The notes below the pieces were generated by a model that was not told where the DNA came from, made no database searches, and saw only the letters and a program-made list of their open reading frames with translations. Made by a program: the position numbers and the translations under genes. Of a stretch of 64,000 bases of DNA, positions 1 to 7,537 are shown one piece after another; the first letter of the stretch is position 1, and each line of letters starts with the position of its first letter. This DNA comes from an uncultured Methanobrevibacter sp. (GTDB taxonomy: Archaea > Methanobacteriota > Methanobacteria > Methanobacteriales > Methanobacteriaceae), in NCBI RefSeq assembly GCF_900314695.1, contig NZ_OMWD01000004.1:21820-85819 (forward strand). The letters are read 5' to 3'.

Positions 1-134
1 ATATTTAAAATTGCAATTTCATCACTTTGTTTTAATTCTCTTTTTTCAATAGTCGCTTTAAATTGAACATATGGTTCATATTCTTCTGGAAGGTCAGAAT
101 ATTTGAATATTCCATCCAATGTTGCTAAAAACAT
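1..134 (-). CDS. hypothetical protein, N-terminal part only
   Basis: The first 44 or so codons of a gene that runs off the left edge of the window. The ATG at 132-134 is preceded by an AGAGGTG ribosome site on the minus strand. The visible protein begins MFLATLDGIFKYSDLPEEY and is rich in charged residues. I do not recognise the family. It is co-oriented with hdrCB, but a terminator-like hairpin at 236-262 separates it from hdrB, so it probably has its own promoter. Confidence 0.6.
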   Translation of the reverse strand, partial: MFLATLDGIFKYSDLPEEYEPYVQFKATIEKRELKQSDEIAILN

Positions 135-235
135 AATTACACCTCTAATATATTTTAGTATATTTTATCTTGATAATCATATATAAAGATGATTATAGAT
201 TATTCGTATGAATACAAACAAAAAAAATAATCCAT

Positions 236-262
236 AAAAAAAAGGTTATCAAAAAGATAACC
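236..262 (-). terminator. intrinsic terminator of hdrCB
   Basis: Read on the minus strand, GGTTATC, five T and GATAACC form a 7-bp stem followed at once by a run of eight T. It lies about 65 bases past the hdrB stop codon, the expected place for the end of the hdrCB transcript. Confidence 0.7.
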
Positions 263-325
263 ATTACCCGAATTGTGTTTTCAAGGCCTAAAATAAAAAA
301 AATAAAAGGATAAAAATCCTTAAAT

Positions 326-1222
326 TTATTTAGCGTTTTCACCTAATGCTTTAGCGAGTGCAGGAGTTGCATCGATTCTTTGAGCATCAAATGTTAATTC
401 TTCAGGGGATAATCCCATTGCTAATCCGTATAATTGAGCTAAGTGGAAAACAGGAAGAGCAAAGTCAGTTCCGTATTTTTCATTAACTTCAACTTGTCCT
501 TGGTCAAATTGTAAGTGACAGAATGGACATACGTTAACAATTGCATCTACACCAGCTGCAGTCATGTGATCGAGTTTTTCTTTGGTGAAACTAGTGGTTA
601 CATCAAGGTCTCTGGATCTTAAACCTCCACCAGCACCACAGCACATCATTTTGTCTTTGTAATCTACAGATTTAGCACCAGTAATTTCAACGAGGTCATC
701 TAAAATAGATGGGTCTTCTGCGTTGTCTTCAATACCGATGGTTTCAGTAGGTTTTAAGAAGTGGCAACCGTAGTGTACAGCAACATTTAAGTCTAAAGGT
801 TTTTCGATTAAGGAAGCTAATTTTTCAAATCCTACATCATCTCTTAAGATTTGAGCAAAGTGTTTAACATTAGTAGTTCCTTTGAATTCTCTTCCAACTT
901 CTGCTAAGTTAGCATTAATTTTTGCTTTTTTGTCTTCATCTTCTTTTAACATGTGGTTACATTCGAATAATGAACCGAAACATCCGTTACATTCGGTCAT
1001 GATGTCAGCACCCATGTCTTCAGCAATAGTTAAGTTACGAGCTGCAATAGTAGCCCAGGTTTCTTCATCGAAAGAACCGAATACACCAGGAGCAGGACAA
1101 CAAGATGCACCTTCCATGTCTTTTAATTCAATATCTAAAGCTTCAAATAATTTTCTGGTAGCTTTTTCAACACCAGGATAACGGTTGTTCATGATACAAC
1201 CTAAGAAATATGCAATTTCCAT
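326..1222 (-). CDS. hdrB: CoB-CoM heterodisulfide reductase subunit B
   Basis: Catalytic subunit of the cytoplasmic HdrABC complex, which reduces the CoM-S-S-CoB heterodisulfide in the last step of methanogenesis. The 298-residue protein has two CCG domains. The first has C9, C41-C42 and C78/C81; the second has C153, C194-C195 and C232/C235. This double CX(n)CCX(n)CXXC pattern binds the noncubane 4Fe-4S clusters in known HdrB proteins. The length is normal for the family. The ATG at 1220-1222 follows a GAGGAG site, 23 bases after hdrC on the same strand, so hdrC and hdrB form one operon. hdrA is not in the window, which is usual in Methanobacteriales. Confidence 0.96.
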   Translation of the reverse strand: MEIAYFLGCIMNNRYPGVEKATRKLFEALDIELKDMEGASCCPAPGVFGSFDEETWATIAARNLTIAEDMGADIMTECNGCFGSLFECNHMLKEDEDKKAKINANLAEVGREFKGTTNVKHFAQILRDDVGFEKLASLIEKPLDLNVAVHYGCHFLKPTETIGIEDNAEDPSILDDLVEITGAKSVDYKDKMMCCGAGGGLRSRDLDVTTSFTKEKLDHMTAAGVDAIVNVCPFCHLQFDQGQVEVNEKYGTDFALPVFHLAQLYGLAMGLSPEELTFDAQRIDATPALAKALGENAK

Positions 1223-1245
1223 ATTATAACTCTCCTCAATTAAAT

Positions 1246-2235
1246 TTATTCTTTTAATCCGCCGGTTGCTTCATCGTAACCGATTAATTCATCAAATCCA
1301 GTAAGTTTACAAATTTTTTGTACTTCTTCTAATGCTTCAGGGAAAGCGTGAGTAGTTGGTGGAATTTCAGCAAGACCAATTTTAGCTCTTAAAGCTTTTG
1401 TAGCATCATTGATTGGTACACCGTGACCAGTATTCATTACAAATACACCAGTCATTTTGTGTGGTTTTGCCATGTATCCAGCATGTGCTGCGATGTTACG
1501 TGCTTTTTTGATGATTTCTACAATTTTAACACTTCTGAGACATCTTTCTTGGCAAGTGTAACAGGTAGTACACATCCATAAAGCATCATCAGCAATAACT
1601 TCTTCTTTTAATCCTAATAAACATTTTCTGACAATTTGTCTTACTTTGTATGGGGTTCTTCTTCCAGAAGGACAACTTCCACTACAAGTACCACATTGGA
1701 AACAGTGTTTTACAGTTTCAATTCCAGCATCAATGAACTCAGCAGTGAAATCTGGGTCACGATTACTATCATTTAATAATTCTTTATCAGTTAATAAAGT
1801 CATATTATCTCCTTTTTTATCTTCATTTGATTTTTCTTCATTTTCATCAGCATCTACTTCTTCAGAAGTTTCTTCAACTTCTTCAGCTGATTCTTCAACA
1901 ATAGATTCGTCAGATTCTACTCCATCTTCAACAAGAACTTCAGCTTCCTCATCAGCTTCAGTTTCTTCCACAATTTCTTCAGATGGAACTTTATCTGGTT
2001 TAGAAAACTTAACAACAGTTTCTTTTTCTATTGTGTCTCCTTCTAAAGTTTCGATGTCTTTTTTAAAAGTCAACTCTTTAGAACCATCCTCTTTTTTATC
2101 AAAAGATATAGATATTCCTTTGGTTCTTCCAGGAGTAACTTCGACATCATCAGATGTGTTTGAAACATCAGTTTTGATGTCTTTTCCTTCATTTTCTCCT
2201 TTAAATAGATGTTTAAGACGATTTACTATAGACAT
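1246..2235 (-). CDS. hdrC: heterodisulfide reductase subunit C with acidic N-terminal extension
   Basis: HdrC passes electrons from HdrA to HdrB through two 4Fe-4S clusters. The C-terminal 185 residues are a complete, normal-length HdrC with two cysteine motifs: CFQCGTC plus CP, and CTTCYTC plus C. Ahead of them the frame stays open for 144 residues (MSIVNRLKHLFKGENEG...), ending in a very Glu/Asp-rich, low-complexity stretch. The long start, ATG at 2233-2235, has a GAGGTG site. A second ATG at 1801-1803 starts the canonical HdrC and has its own strong site (see the separate entry). Either a long fusion, a short HdrC, or both are made. HdrC identity is certain; the extension's function is unknown. 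Confidence 0.93.
   Translation of the reverse strand: MSIVNRLKHLFKGENEGKDIKTDVSNTSDDVEVTPGRTKGISISFDKKEDGSKELTFKKDIETLEGDTIEKETVVKFSKPDKVPSEEIVEETEADEEAEVLVEDGVESDESIVEESAEEVEETSEEVDADENEEKSNEDKKGDNMTLLTDKELLNDSNRDPDFTAEFIDAGIETVKHCFQCGTCSGSCPSGRRTPYKVRQIVRKCLLGLKEEVIADDALWMCTTCYTCQERCLRSVKIVEIIKKARNIAAHAGYMAKPHKMTGVFVMNTGHGVPINDATKALRAKIGLAEIPPTTHAFPEALEEVQKICKLTGFDELIGYDEATGGLKE
1801..1815 (-). promoter_or_regulatory. internal Shine-Dalgarno and ATG of canonical HdrC
   Basis: On the minus strand, AAAGGAGAT lies three bases before an in-frame ATG inside the long hdrC reading frame. Translation from here gives exactly 185 residues, the usual length of HdrC in Methanobacteriales. The site would therefore yield the standard protein regardless of the upstream acidic region. 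Confidence 0.65.
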
Positions 2236-2302
2236 TGAAAACACACCTCGGATAATCATTGGATAATTTCCTCAAATCCTTACTAATATTCTTTAAAAGA
2301 AC

Positions 2303-2360
2303 ATATATAAAGGTTACTAAAATTTTTGCTAGTGTAATCCAAATGATTACACTATAAAAA
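2303..2360. promoter_or_regulatory. divergent promoter region with 9-bp palindrome
   Basis: AGTGTAATC (2331-2339) and GATTACACT (2345-2353) form a perfect inverted repeat with a five-base spacer. A minus-strand TATA box (TTTATATATG, about 2303-2313) serves hdrCB. A plus-strand box (CTATAAAAAA, about 2352-2361) could serve the gene at 2419. The palindrome sits at the upstream edge of the plus-strand box and about 20 bases upstream of the minus-strand one, so one DNA-binding protein could control both units. Confidence 0.5.
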
Positions 2361-2418
2361 AAATTTTTATTAACCTAAAAAAATATAACTATTATCAACA
2401 AAAAGAGGAAAGAAGCAA

Positions 2419-3162
2419 ATGATAAAAAAATTCGAAATTAAATCACATGACGGTCCTGGAAGAATCGGAAAACTTGACGGAAACTTAACTCCAAAAATTT
2501 TTTACAAAAATCAGATGAAAATTGCTCCTAATCAGGGTTCCTCATACAATATTGACCGTGAAATTGCAGAATTCAATGTAAAAGAAACATTAAGATTAGC
2601 TAAAGAACATGTTAATGATGCAGATATCGCAGTTATTCAAGGATCCAAATATATTGATTTAAGATTAGAATGCATGAAACAACTAGAAAAAATAGGTTAC
2701 AATGGTTTTATCATAGCTAATGGAGATGCTCTTCTAACCAATCCAAGAGAATTAGTAGAAGTAGTCACTTCCCTTAAGAAAGAATCTAAAAAATCAAGTT
2801 ACTTTATTTTTTCATTTGCAGAACTTTCTTTTATGCCCATTTTAACTTATATGGGGATTGACGGATTCCTAGCAGATTCTGCGAATTATTACAGTCATTT
2901 GAATGTACTTCAAACTCCAACAAAAGCATATGATTTGAATACATACCCAATTTATGATGACATCACACAAAAAGAACTAGAAGAAAAAAACATTGAAAAT
3001 ATGGAATTTACAATAAAAGAAATCCATGCACATATGAAAAATAATTCATTGAGAAATTTAGTTGAAGAAAGATCAGGAACAACACCCCAAAACATCTCAA
3101 CTTTAAAAATTCTCGATAAAACTCAAATGGATTACTTATTGGAATACACCAAATTATTTTAA
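2419..3162 (+). CDS. solo TGT/ArcS-like domain protein
   Basis: A 247-residue protein resembling the N-terminal domain of archaeal tRNA-guanine transglycosylases and archaeosine synthase ArcS. The visible matches are an opening FEIKSHDGPGRIGKL followed by a TP, a VIQGSKYIDLRLECMKQL segment, a NPRELVEVV segment, and MGIDGFLADSANYYS, which matches the 'G.d.FDSAaY' region of ArcS. It lacks the catalytic aspartate motif of true transglycosylases and the C-terminal PUA domains, and is far shorter than ArcS. It may be a paralogue with another nucleoside-related role. The start ATG follows GAGGAAAGAAGCAA. It is divergent from hdrCB and ends convergently, overlapping the next gene by 9 bases. The family link is an inference from motifs. 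Confidence 0.6.
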   Translation: MIKKFEIKSHDGPGRIGKLDGNLTPKIFYKNQMKIAPNQGSSYNIDREIAEFNVKETLRLAKEHVNDADIAVIQGSKYIDLRLECMKQLEKIGYNGFIIANGDALLTNPRELVEVVTSLKKESKKSSYFIFSFAELSFMPILTYMGIDGFLADSANYYSHLNVLQTPTKAYDLNTYPIYDDITQKELEEKNIENMEFTIKEIHAHMKNNSLRNLVEERSGTTPQNISTLKILDKTQMDYLLEYTKLF

Positions 3163-3576
3163 AATTTTAAATGATTGAATGATATTTTTGAATTGCCTTT
3201 CAGATTCACCAGAGACATCTAAAGTCCTCAACTCAAAAATATAAATCTCACCATTTTCTATAAAGACATAAGTGTGGATATCAAAGTTTATTTCAGGAGT
3301 ATCCATATTGGCATGCAACTTAATTGAATCCAACCCTGCAATTTCAACAAAATCAGAAGCAATGATTACTCCACCATCATCAGATATCGCATCCTCCATG
3401 AATATCTTATAATCATCAAGATTTGTCGCTGTTGGAAACATAACTGCATTAATTAAATTATCCTGACCTTTGGACAATGTCGCAATGCAATCCGGATTTG
3501 ACAATATGTCTGCCTTTTCAACTTCCCATTCGTCGGGATATTCGAAAGTGATTTTTCCACTATTAAAAGTTCTCAT
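3154..3576 (-). CDS. hypothetical protein, PsbP/DUF1795-like fold possible
   Basis: A 140-residue soluble protein without signal peptide or membrane segment. It starts MRTFNSGKITFEYPDEWEV and ends with RQFKNIIQSFKI. That pattern, a 'F.YP..W' opening followed by alternating strands and a final helix, recalls small PsbP-like proteins common in Methanobrevibacter, but I cannot prove the family. The ATG follows GAGGAG placed inside the last codons of the upstream coiled-coil gene, three bases away, so the two genes are probably translationally linked. Function unknown. Confidence 0.75.
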   Translation of the reverse strand: MRTFNSGKITFEYPDEWEVEKADILSNPDCIATLSKGQDNLINAVMFPTATNLDDYKIFMEDAISDDGGVIIASDFVEIAGLDSIKLHANMDTPEINFDIHTYVFIENGEIYIFELRTLDVSGESERQFKNIIQSFKILK

Positions 3577-3579
3577 GAA

Positions 3580-4491
3580 TTACTCCTCTTTTTTGGATGT
3601 TTCAATAGTTTCTGGAGCTTCTTCTATAGTGTCAATATATTTTGAGAAAGGTTCTGGAAGTTTTGGCATTACTTCTTTTAAGATTTCAGCTGCATCAAGT
3701 TCCAATGCCTGTCCTGAAAGCAATTGATTAACGTCAAATTCAAATTCAAATGGTTTTAGTAAATCTCCAGTAGGTACCCTTAAATTAATCTTGTTCTTAT
3801 TCAATATCATTTTAAGAGTACTTGTATTTCTAATCTGCTCATTCATATCTTCAACAGTACTATTTATCTCATATGCTATAGCTTTATTTTTCTCATTAAC
3901 ATCATGTTTGGATTTTTCAATGGATTTTTCCAAATCCTTAACCAAAAGAGCATTTCTTCTGTTGATATTGTCACGAGCTTCATCAATAACAACATTTATT
4001 GCATTCAAAATAGATTTGTTGAGTTCCACATTATAAGCCAAAATCATTTTATTTTTATAATCGAGTTCTTTAAAAATAGCTACTCTTTCATCATCGATTT
4101 TAGTAATTTTTTTGTTTAGTTCATGAATTTCATCTTTGGCTTTAATGAGTTCTTCCTTATCAGTTAACTGTTCCTTTAAGGAATCCACATCATCAAAAAA
4201 AGAGCCCTTAAGAGTCTGAATTTGGTCTTGAAGATTAGCAATCTCATCATCTTTTTCCTGAATTGTCTGATTAAACTCCTCAAGTTTTTCATCAGAAAAC
4301 TGATTATCAATTAAATTTTCATATTCCTCTTGAGCAAGAACTTTCACCAATTCATTATCTTCAAAAGGATCCTCCTTTTTAAGACTTACTTGCTTTTGTT
4401 TAGATTCTTTTTCAACAGTGTTACCATCTTTATCTTTACTATTATATTTTTTAGTATAAACTCGGACAGTTCTAAATTCATCACTTTCCAT
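3580..4491 (-). CDS. coiled-coil protein of unknown function
   Basis: A 303-residue soluble protein. Residues from about 60 to 225 form long heptad-rich helices (EEFNQTIQEKDDEIANLQDQ and following), with many Lys/Glu and few Pro/Gly, so a coiled coil is expected. A globular C-terminal part of about 75 residues ends in an acidic tail. The start MESDEF was taken at the ATG at 4489-4491 because a GGTG site precedes it; the longer frame starts upstream of that site. It probably forms an operon with the following 140-residue gene. I recognise no family. A second coiled-coil protein is encoded at 29830-31266, but I see no clear homology. Confidence 0.75.
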   Translation of the reverse strand: MESDEFRTVRVYTKKYNSKDKDGNTVEKESKQKQVSLKKEDPFEDNELVKVLAQEEYENLIDNQFSDEKLEEFNQTIQEKDDEIANLQDQIQTLKGSFFDDVDSLKEQLTDKEELIKAKDEIHELNKKITKIDDERVAIFKELDYKNKMILAYNVELNKSILNAINVVIDEARDNINRRNALLVKDLEKSIEKSKHDVNEKNKAIAYEINSTVEDMNEQIRNTSTLKMILNKNKINLRVPTGDLLKPFEFEFDVNQLLSGQALELDAAEILKEVMPKLPEPFSKYIDTIEEAPETIETSKKEE

Positions 4492-4589
4492 TATTACACC
4501 CACTCTATAATATTAAATAAGATTAGTTTAATTTAAATAGTTAATTATTTATTTATCGAAAAAAAAGAAAAAAGAAAAAAAGTAATTTA

Positions 4590-4745
4590 TTATTTGTTTT
4601 CCTTTTCAATCCACAACAACATAGCCTCTTCAATCGCTCTGGAATACCAACCAGTTTTAAATAACATCTTACTAGAGGCTAATCTGCGAAAATTCAAGTC
4701 AATATCATTATTGATGCTAATAGTAACACGTTTGTTTTTAGACAT
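4590..4745 (-). CDS. small ribbon-helix-helix-like DNA-binding protein
   Basis: A 51-residue protein beginning MSKNKRVTISINNDIDLNFR and continuing with ...SRAIEEAMLLWIEKENK. The pattern, a basic beta strand 'RVTISIN' followed by two helices, is typical of ribbon-helix-helix transcription factors or antitoxins. There is no clear Shine-Dalgarno before the ATG, so it may be leaderless. It stands alone, with no toxin gene next to it. The assignment rests on pattern only. Confidence 0.6.
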   Translation of the reverse strand: MSKNKRVTISINNDIDLNFRRLASSKMLFKTGWYSRAIEEAMLLWIEKENK

Positions 4746-4955
4746 ACAATTAGATAGTACATACTAGTTAATAAATGCTTCAGTGTTTTTTCAGGTCATT
4801 TTTCTATGTAAAAATGAATATTAGCATGATTTAATCTAAATATAGTGTGTATAAATGTTTTTAAAATTTCAATTTTTTAATTCTGAAAGATTTTGGAAAG
4901 TCATTGAATGTTTAAATCCAACAATATGAAAATTCATTGAATATGTGAAATATGA

Positions 4956-5099
4956 TTAGTCAACCTGCTTCCATTCATTGTTTCCCAAATGTTCATATTT
5001 ATTGCCGTCGGGACCTTCATGAATTTCTCCGGTGCGAATTATTCTACCTTCCTGTTTACTGTAAAATGCACCTTTATCATTATCTGAACCATCAGACAT
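4956..5099 (-). CDS. small hydrophilic protein, 47 residues
   Basis: Opens MSDGSDNDKGAFYSKQEG and ends NEWKQVD. A GAGGTG site lies five bases before the ATG, which makes it a convincing small gene. It has no cysteine pairs or membrane segment and is rich in Gly, Asp and Glu. Family and function are unknown. The only competing frame is a plus-strand open frame without a ribosome site, which I treat as its shadow. Confidence 0.65.
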   Translation of the reverse strand: MSDGSDNDKGAFYSKQEGRIIRTGEIHEGPDGNKYEHLGNNEWKQVD

Positions 5100-5398
5100 T
5101 TTTTCACCTCACAAATTTAATTATTAATGTTTTTTAATTTAAGAAAGTGCAATAATTGTCACAATCAAAAAACACAAATAGCAATTTTTTATTAAAAATT
5201 TTTAATAGTTTTTGTTATTCCAATTATATAAATTGATACCCTCAAATTTCATCAGAAACTATTCGAAAAGCATACAATTTACCCATATTTAATGAATTTC
5301 TGACATTTTTTCATTTTAAATCCATTTTTGTAAAAAATAATTTACTGAAAAGAGATTTATATAAACAATTTCAAAAATAAGAATAGAGGTGTATCAAA
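5100..5398. promoter_or_regulatory. divergent intergenic region with TATA box
   Basis: This 299-base gap separates the 47-residue gene (minus) from the dehydrogenase gene (plus). A TATA box, TTTATATAAAC, at about 5356-5366 lies about 35 bases before the dehydrogenase ATG and predicts a very short leader carrying GAGGTG. The rest is very AT-rich, and I see no other element. Confidence 0.55.
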
Positions 5399-6334
5399 AT
5401 GACTATCAAAAAAGTTGTTGTAGCAGGAGGAGGAGTACTCGGAAGTCAAATTGCTTTACAAAGCGCATATTGTGGATTTGATGTAACAATCTGGCTTAGA
5501 AGTGAAGGATCAATCGAAAGAGCAAAACCAAAACTTGAAAGATTTAAAAATATCTATGTGGACACTCTTGAAAAAATGAAAACTGATGCCAACGCATATT
5601 GCAGAGGCCTAAGTAAAAAAACCGATTTAAGTGATAGTGAAATTGATGAATTGAAACAAAATGCTGAAGATGCATACAATAATATAATATTAACAACAAG
5701 TTATGATGAATCTGCATCCGGTGCAGATTTAATTATCGAAGCAATCGCCGAAAATCCTGAACAAAAAATAGCATTCTATCAGGAGCTGGCCAAACACATG
5801 GATGAAGAAACTATTCTTGTAACCAATTCATCAACACTGCTTCCGTCAATGTTTGCGGAATATACCGGAAGGCCTGAAAAATATCTTTCACTCCACTTTG
5901 CAAATACAATCTGGGAGAACAATACAGCAGAAGTAATGGGACATCCAGGAACCGATCAAAAATACTACGACGAAGTAGCTCAATTTGCTGAAGACATCAA
6001 TATGATTCCATTAAAACTTAAAAAAGAACAGCCAGGATACATTCTTAATTCATTGTTGGTTCCATTTTTAAGTGCTGCTGAAGCATTACTTGCAAATGAT
6101 GTTGCAGACCATGAAACAATAGACAAAACTTGGATTTTAGCAACCGGCGCTCCTGCAGGACCATTCCACATATTGGATATTGTAGGACTCACTACAGCAT
6201 ACAACATCATAATAATGAATCCAGAAGCGCAAGACCAGAATACAACCCCTGGAAAAATTGCTAAAATGCTTAAAGAAAAAATAGATGCTGGTAAAACTGG
6301 TATCAATGCTGGAGAAGGATTTTATAAATATTAA
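5399..6334 (+). CDS. 3-hydroxyacyl-CoA dehydrogenase family protein
   Basis: A 311-residue NAD-dependent dehydrogenase of the 3-hydroxyacyl-CoA dehydrogenase superfamily. It has an N-terminal Rossmann fold with VAGGGVLGSQIA (residues 8-19), the 'TNSSTLLPS' segment, a catalytic-type His in LSLHFAN, and the C-terminal helical domain (LNSLLVPFLSAAEAL...GPFHILDIVGL) that ends GINAGEGFYKY. The length matches the family. The start has GAGGTG seven bases upstream. It stands alone: no thiolase, enoyl-CoA hydratase or acyl-CoA ligase is nearby, so the natural substrate is unclear. It could reduce another 3-hydroxy acid. Confidence 0.85.
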   Translation: MTIKKVVVAGGGVLGSQIALQSAYCGFDVTIWLRSEGSIERAKPKLERFKNIYVDTLEKMKTDANAYCRGLSKKTDLSDSEIDELKQNAEDAYNNIILTTSYDESASGADLIIEAIAENPEQKIAFYQELAKHMDEETILVTNSSTLLPSMFAEYTGRPEKYLSLHFANTIWENNTAEVMGHPGTDQKYYDEVAQFAEDINMIPLKLKKEQPGYILNSLLVPFLSAAEALLANDVADHETIDKTWILATGAPAGPFHILDIVGLTTAYNIIIMNPEAQDQNTTPGKIAKMLKEKIDAGKTGINAGEGFYKY

Positions 6335-6554
6335 TTCCTTCCTTTTCTTATTTTTTGATAAATTACACAAATCAGACAGCACCAGAAAAATAACTCTTTT
6401 TAAACCTGTTTTAAAACAGATGTACAATATTATCTGAAAAAATTAAAAGCATTACCTATTCGTGTAAAATATTATTACCATAACACTTTTAATGACAAAA
6501 TATCATTAAACAAAAAATAAAAAATATATAAAATCTGTAAAAAATCAAATAAAA

Positions 6555-6710
6555 ACATTTATATAATATGAAAATATAACTAATAAACGATGTGAAATAA
6601 TTTTCATGTCTAATGATAACATCGGTCAACCATTTTATAATCTCCAAAATGTTTAGAATATGTTTCATTATGGGAAGTAGAAAAACTACTTCCACACTCC
6701 CCCTTTTTAA
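6555..6710 (+). ncRNA. possible small RNA with terminal hairpin
   Basis: The 376-base tail-to-tail gap between the dehydrogenase gene and dphB holds a good TATA box (TTTATATAATATG, about 6557-6569) on the plus strand. About 100 bases downstream is a perfect 8-bp hairpin, GGAAGTAG-AAAAA-CTACTTCC (6673-6693), followed by a C-rich then T-rich tail. No credible open frame lies between them. This is the layout of a short non-coding transcript, or of a terminator facing dphB. No RNA family is recognised. Confidence 0.3.
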
Positions 6711-7502
6711 CTAATTTTCATTCAATATTTCAGGGTCAGCACCAGCAATCTCCACCAAATATTCAGCTTCAACAATGTGAAGTTTGGAAGGAATTATAAT
6801 GCAGTGGAGAGGTCCTCCGAAATCGTAGTCAATCAAATCTGAAATTTTGCCTGCCTTTACAATAACATCACTGGAACCGACACGAGCTATTCCCATAGCC
6901 AATGTATCTTCTCCAATCAGACCATCACGGTCCAAATCATTTTTAATGTTCATCAAATATTCCAGACCCTGATTTACAGTCATATATCTGTCTTTATGAG
7001 CCTGAATATCAAGCAAAACCAAAGTATGCAAATCCATCTTTAAGTTTTCTTCTATAGCTTCATAAGGGGATTTGGGATAAAAATTATAATCTGGGAAAGG
7101 TATTGTAGTGACTTTTCCGAATTTATACCCTTGAAGGCCTGAAATCGCAGGAGCTGAAGAGAGAATTGAAGATCCATGAATAACCTCATAGTCTATTTGC
7201 TTTTTTGAGCACTGAACCAAAAAATCACTATGGGTTGTGGCAATTAAAGGATCACCACCTGTTATCAAAGCAACATCAGATGTCTTGGCTTCTTCGATAA
7301 ATTTAGACTCTTCTTCAACTTCATTTCTAACCAGTATTTCAATTTTTTGACCTACCAATTCTTCAATAGCTTCAAAGCTTGAACCGAATAATCTTGATGT
7401 GAAAAACTCAGCATAAATTTTATCAACATTTTTCAAACATTCTAAACCTTTAATAGAAATATCCTTATGGTCAAATAAACCTAAACCCACTAAATAAAAC
7501 AT
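6711..7502 (-). CDS. dphB: diphthine synthase
   Basis: Methylates the modified histidine of elongation factor 2 on the way to diphthamide, using S-adenosylmethionine. The 263-residue protein has the tetrapyrrole-methylase fold: MFYLVGLGLFDHKDIS at the start, GGDPLIATTHSD (the SAM loop, about residues 81-92), and a C-terminal PSKLHIVEAEYL. Length and motifs match archaeal DphB. No Shine-Dalgarno is visible. The ATG lies 35 bases from the divergent trm5 ATG, so a leaderless mRNA is likely. Confidence 0.93.
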   Translation of the reverse strand: MFYLVGLGLFDHKDISIKGLECLKNVDKIYAEFFTSRLFGSSFEAIEELVGQKIEILVRNEVEEESKFIEEAKTSDVALITGGDPLIATTHSDFLVQCSKKQIDYEVIHGSSILSSAPAISGLQGYKFGKVTTIPFPDYNFYPKSPYEAIEENLKMDLHTLVLLDIQAHKDRYMTVNQGLEYLMNIKNDLDRDGLIGEDTLAMGIARVGSSDVIVKAGKISDLIDYDFGGPLHCIIIPSKLHIVEAEYLVEIAGADPEILNEN

Positions 7503-7537
7503 ATAAATTATATAAGAATTTAAACATAATAAATCTT

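Noticed and set aside
1810..2235. Reading the acidic region upstream of HdrC as a separate gene
   Set aside because: It has no stop codon before HdrC; the frame is continuous, so it is treated as an extension with an internal start.
4952..5137. 61-codon plus-strand frame
   Set aside because: No ribosome site; the minus-strand 47-residue frame in the same place has a strong GAGGTG site.
6489..6695. 68-codon Ile/Phe-rich minus-strand frame between the dehydrogenase gene and dphB
   Set aside because: Composition is that of AT-rich non-coding DNA and no ribosome site precedes it.
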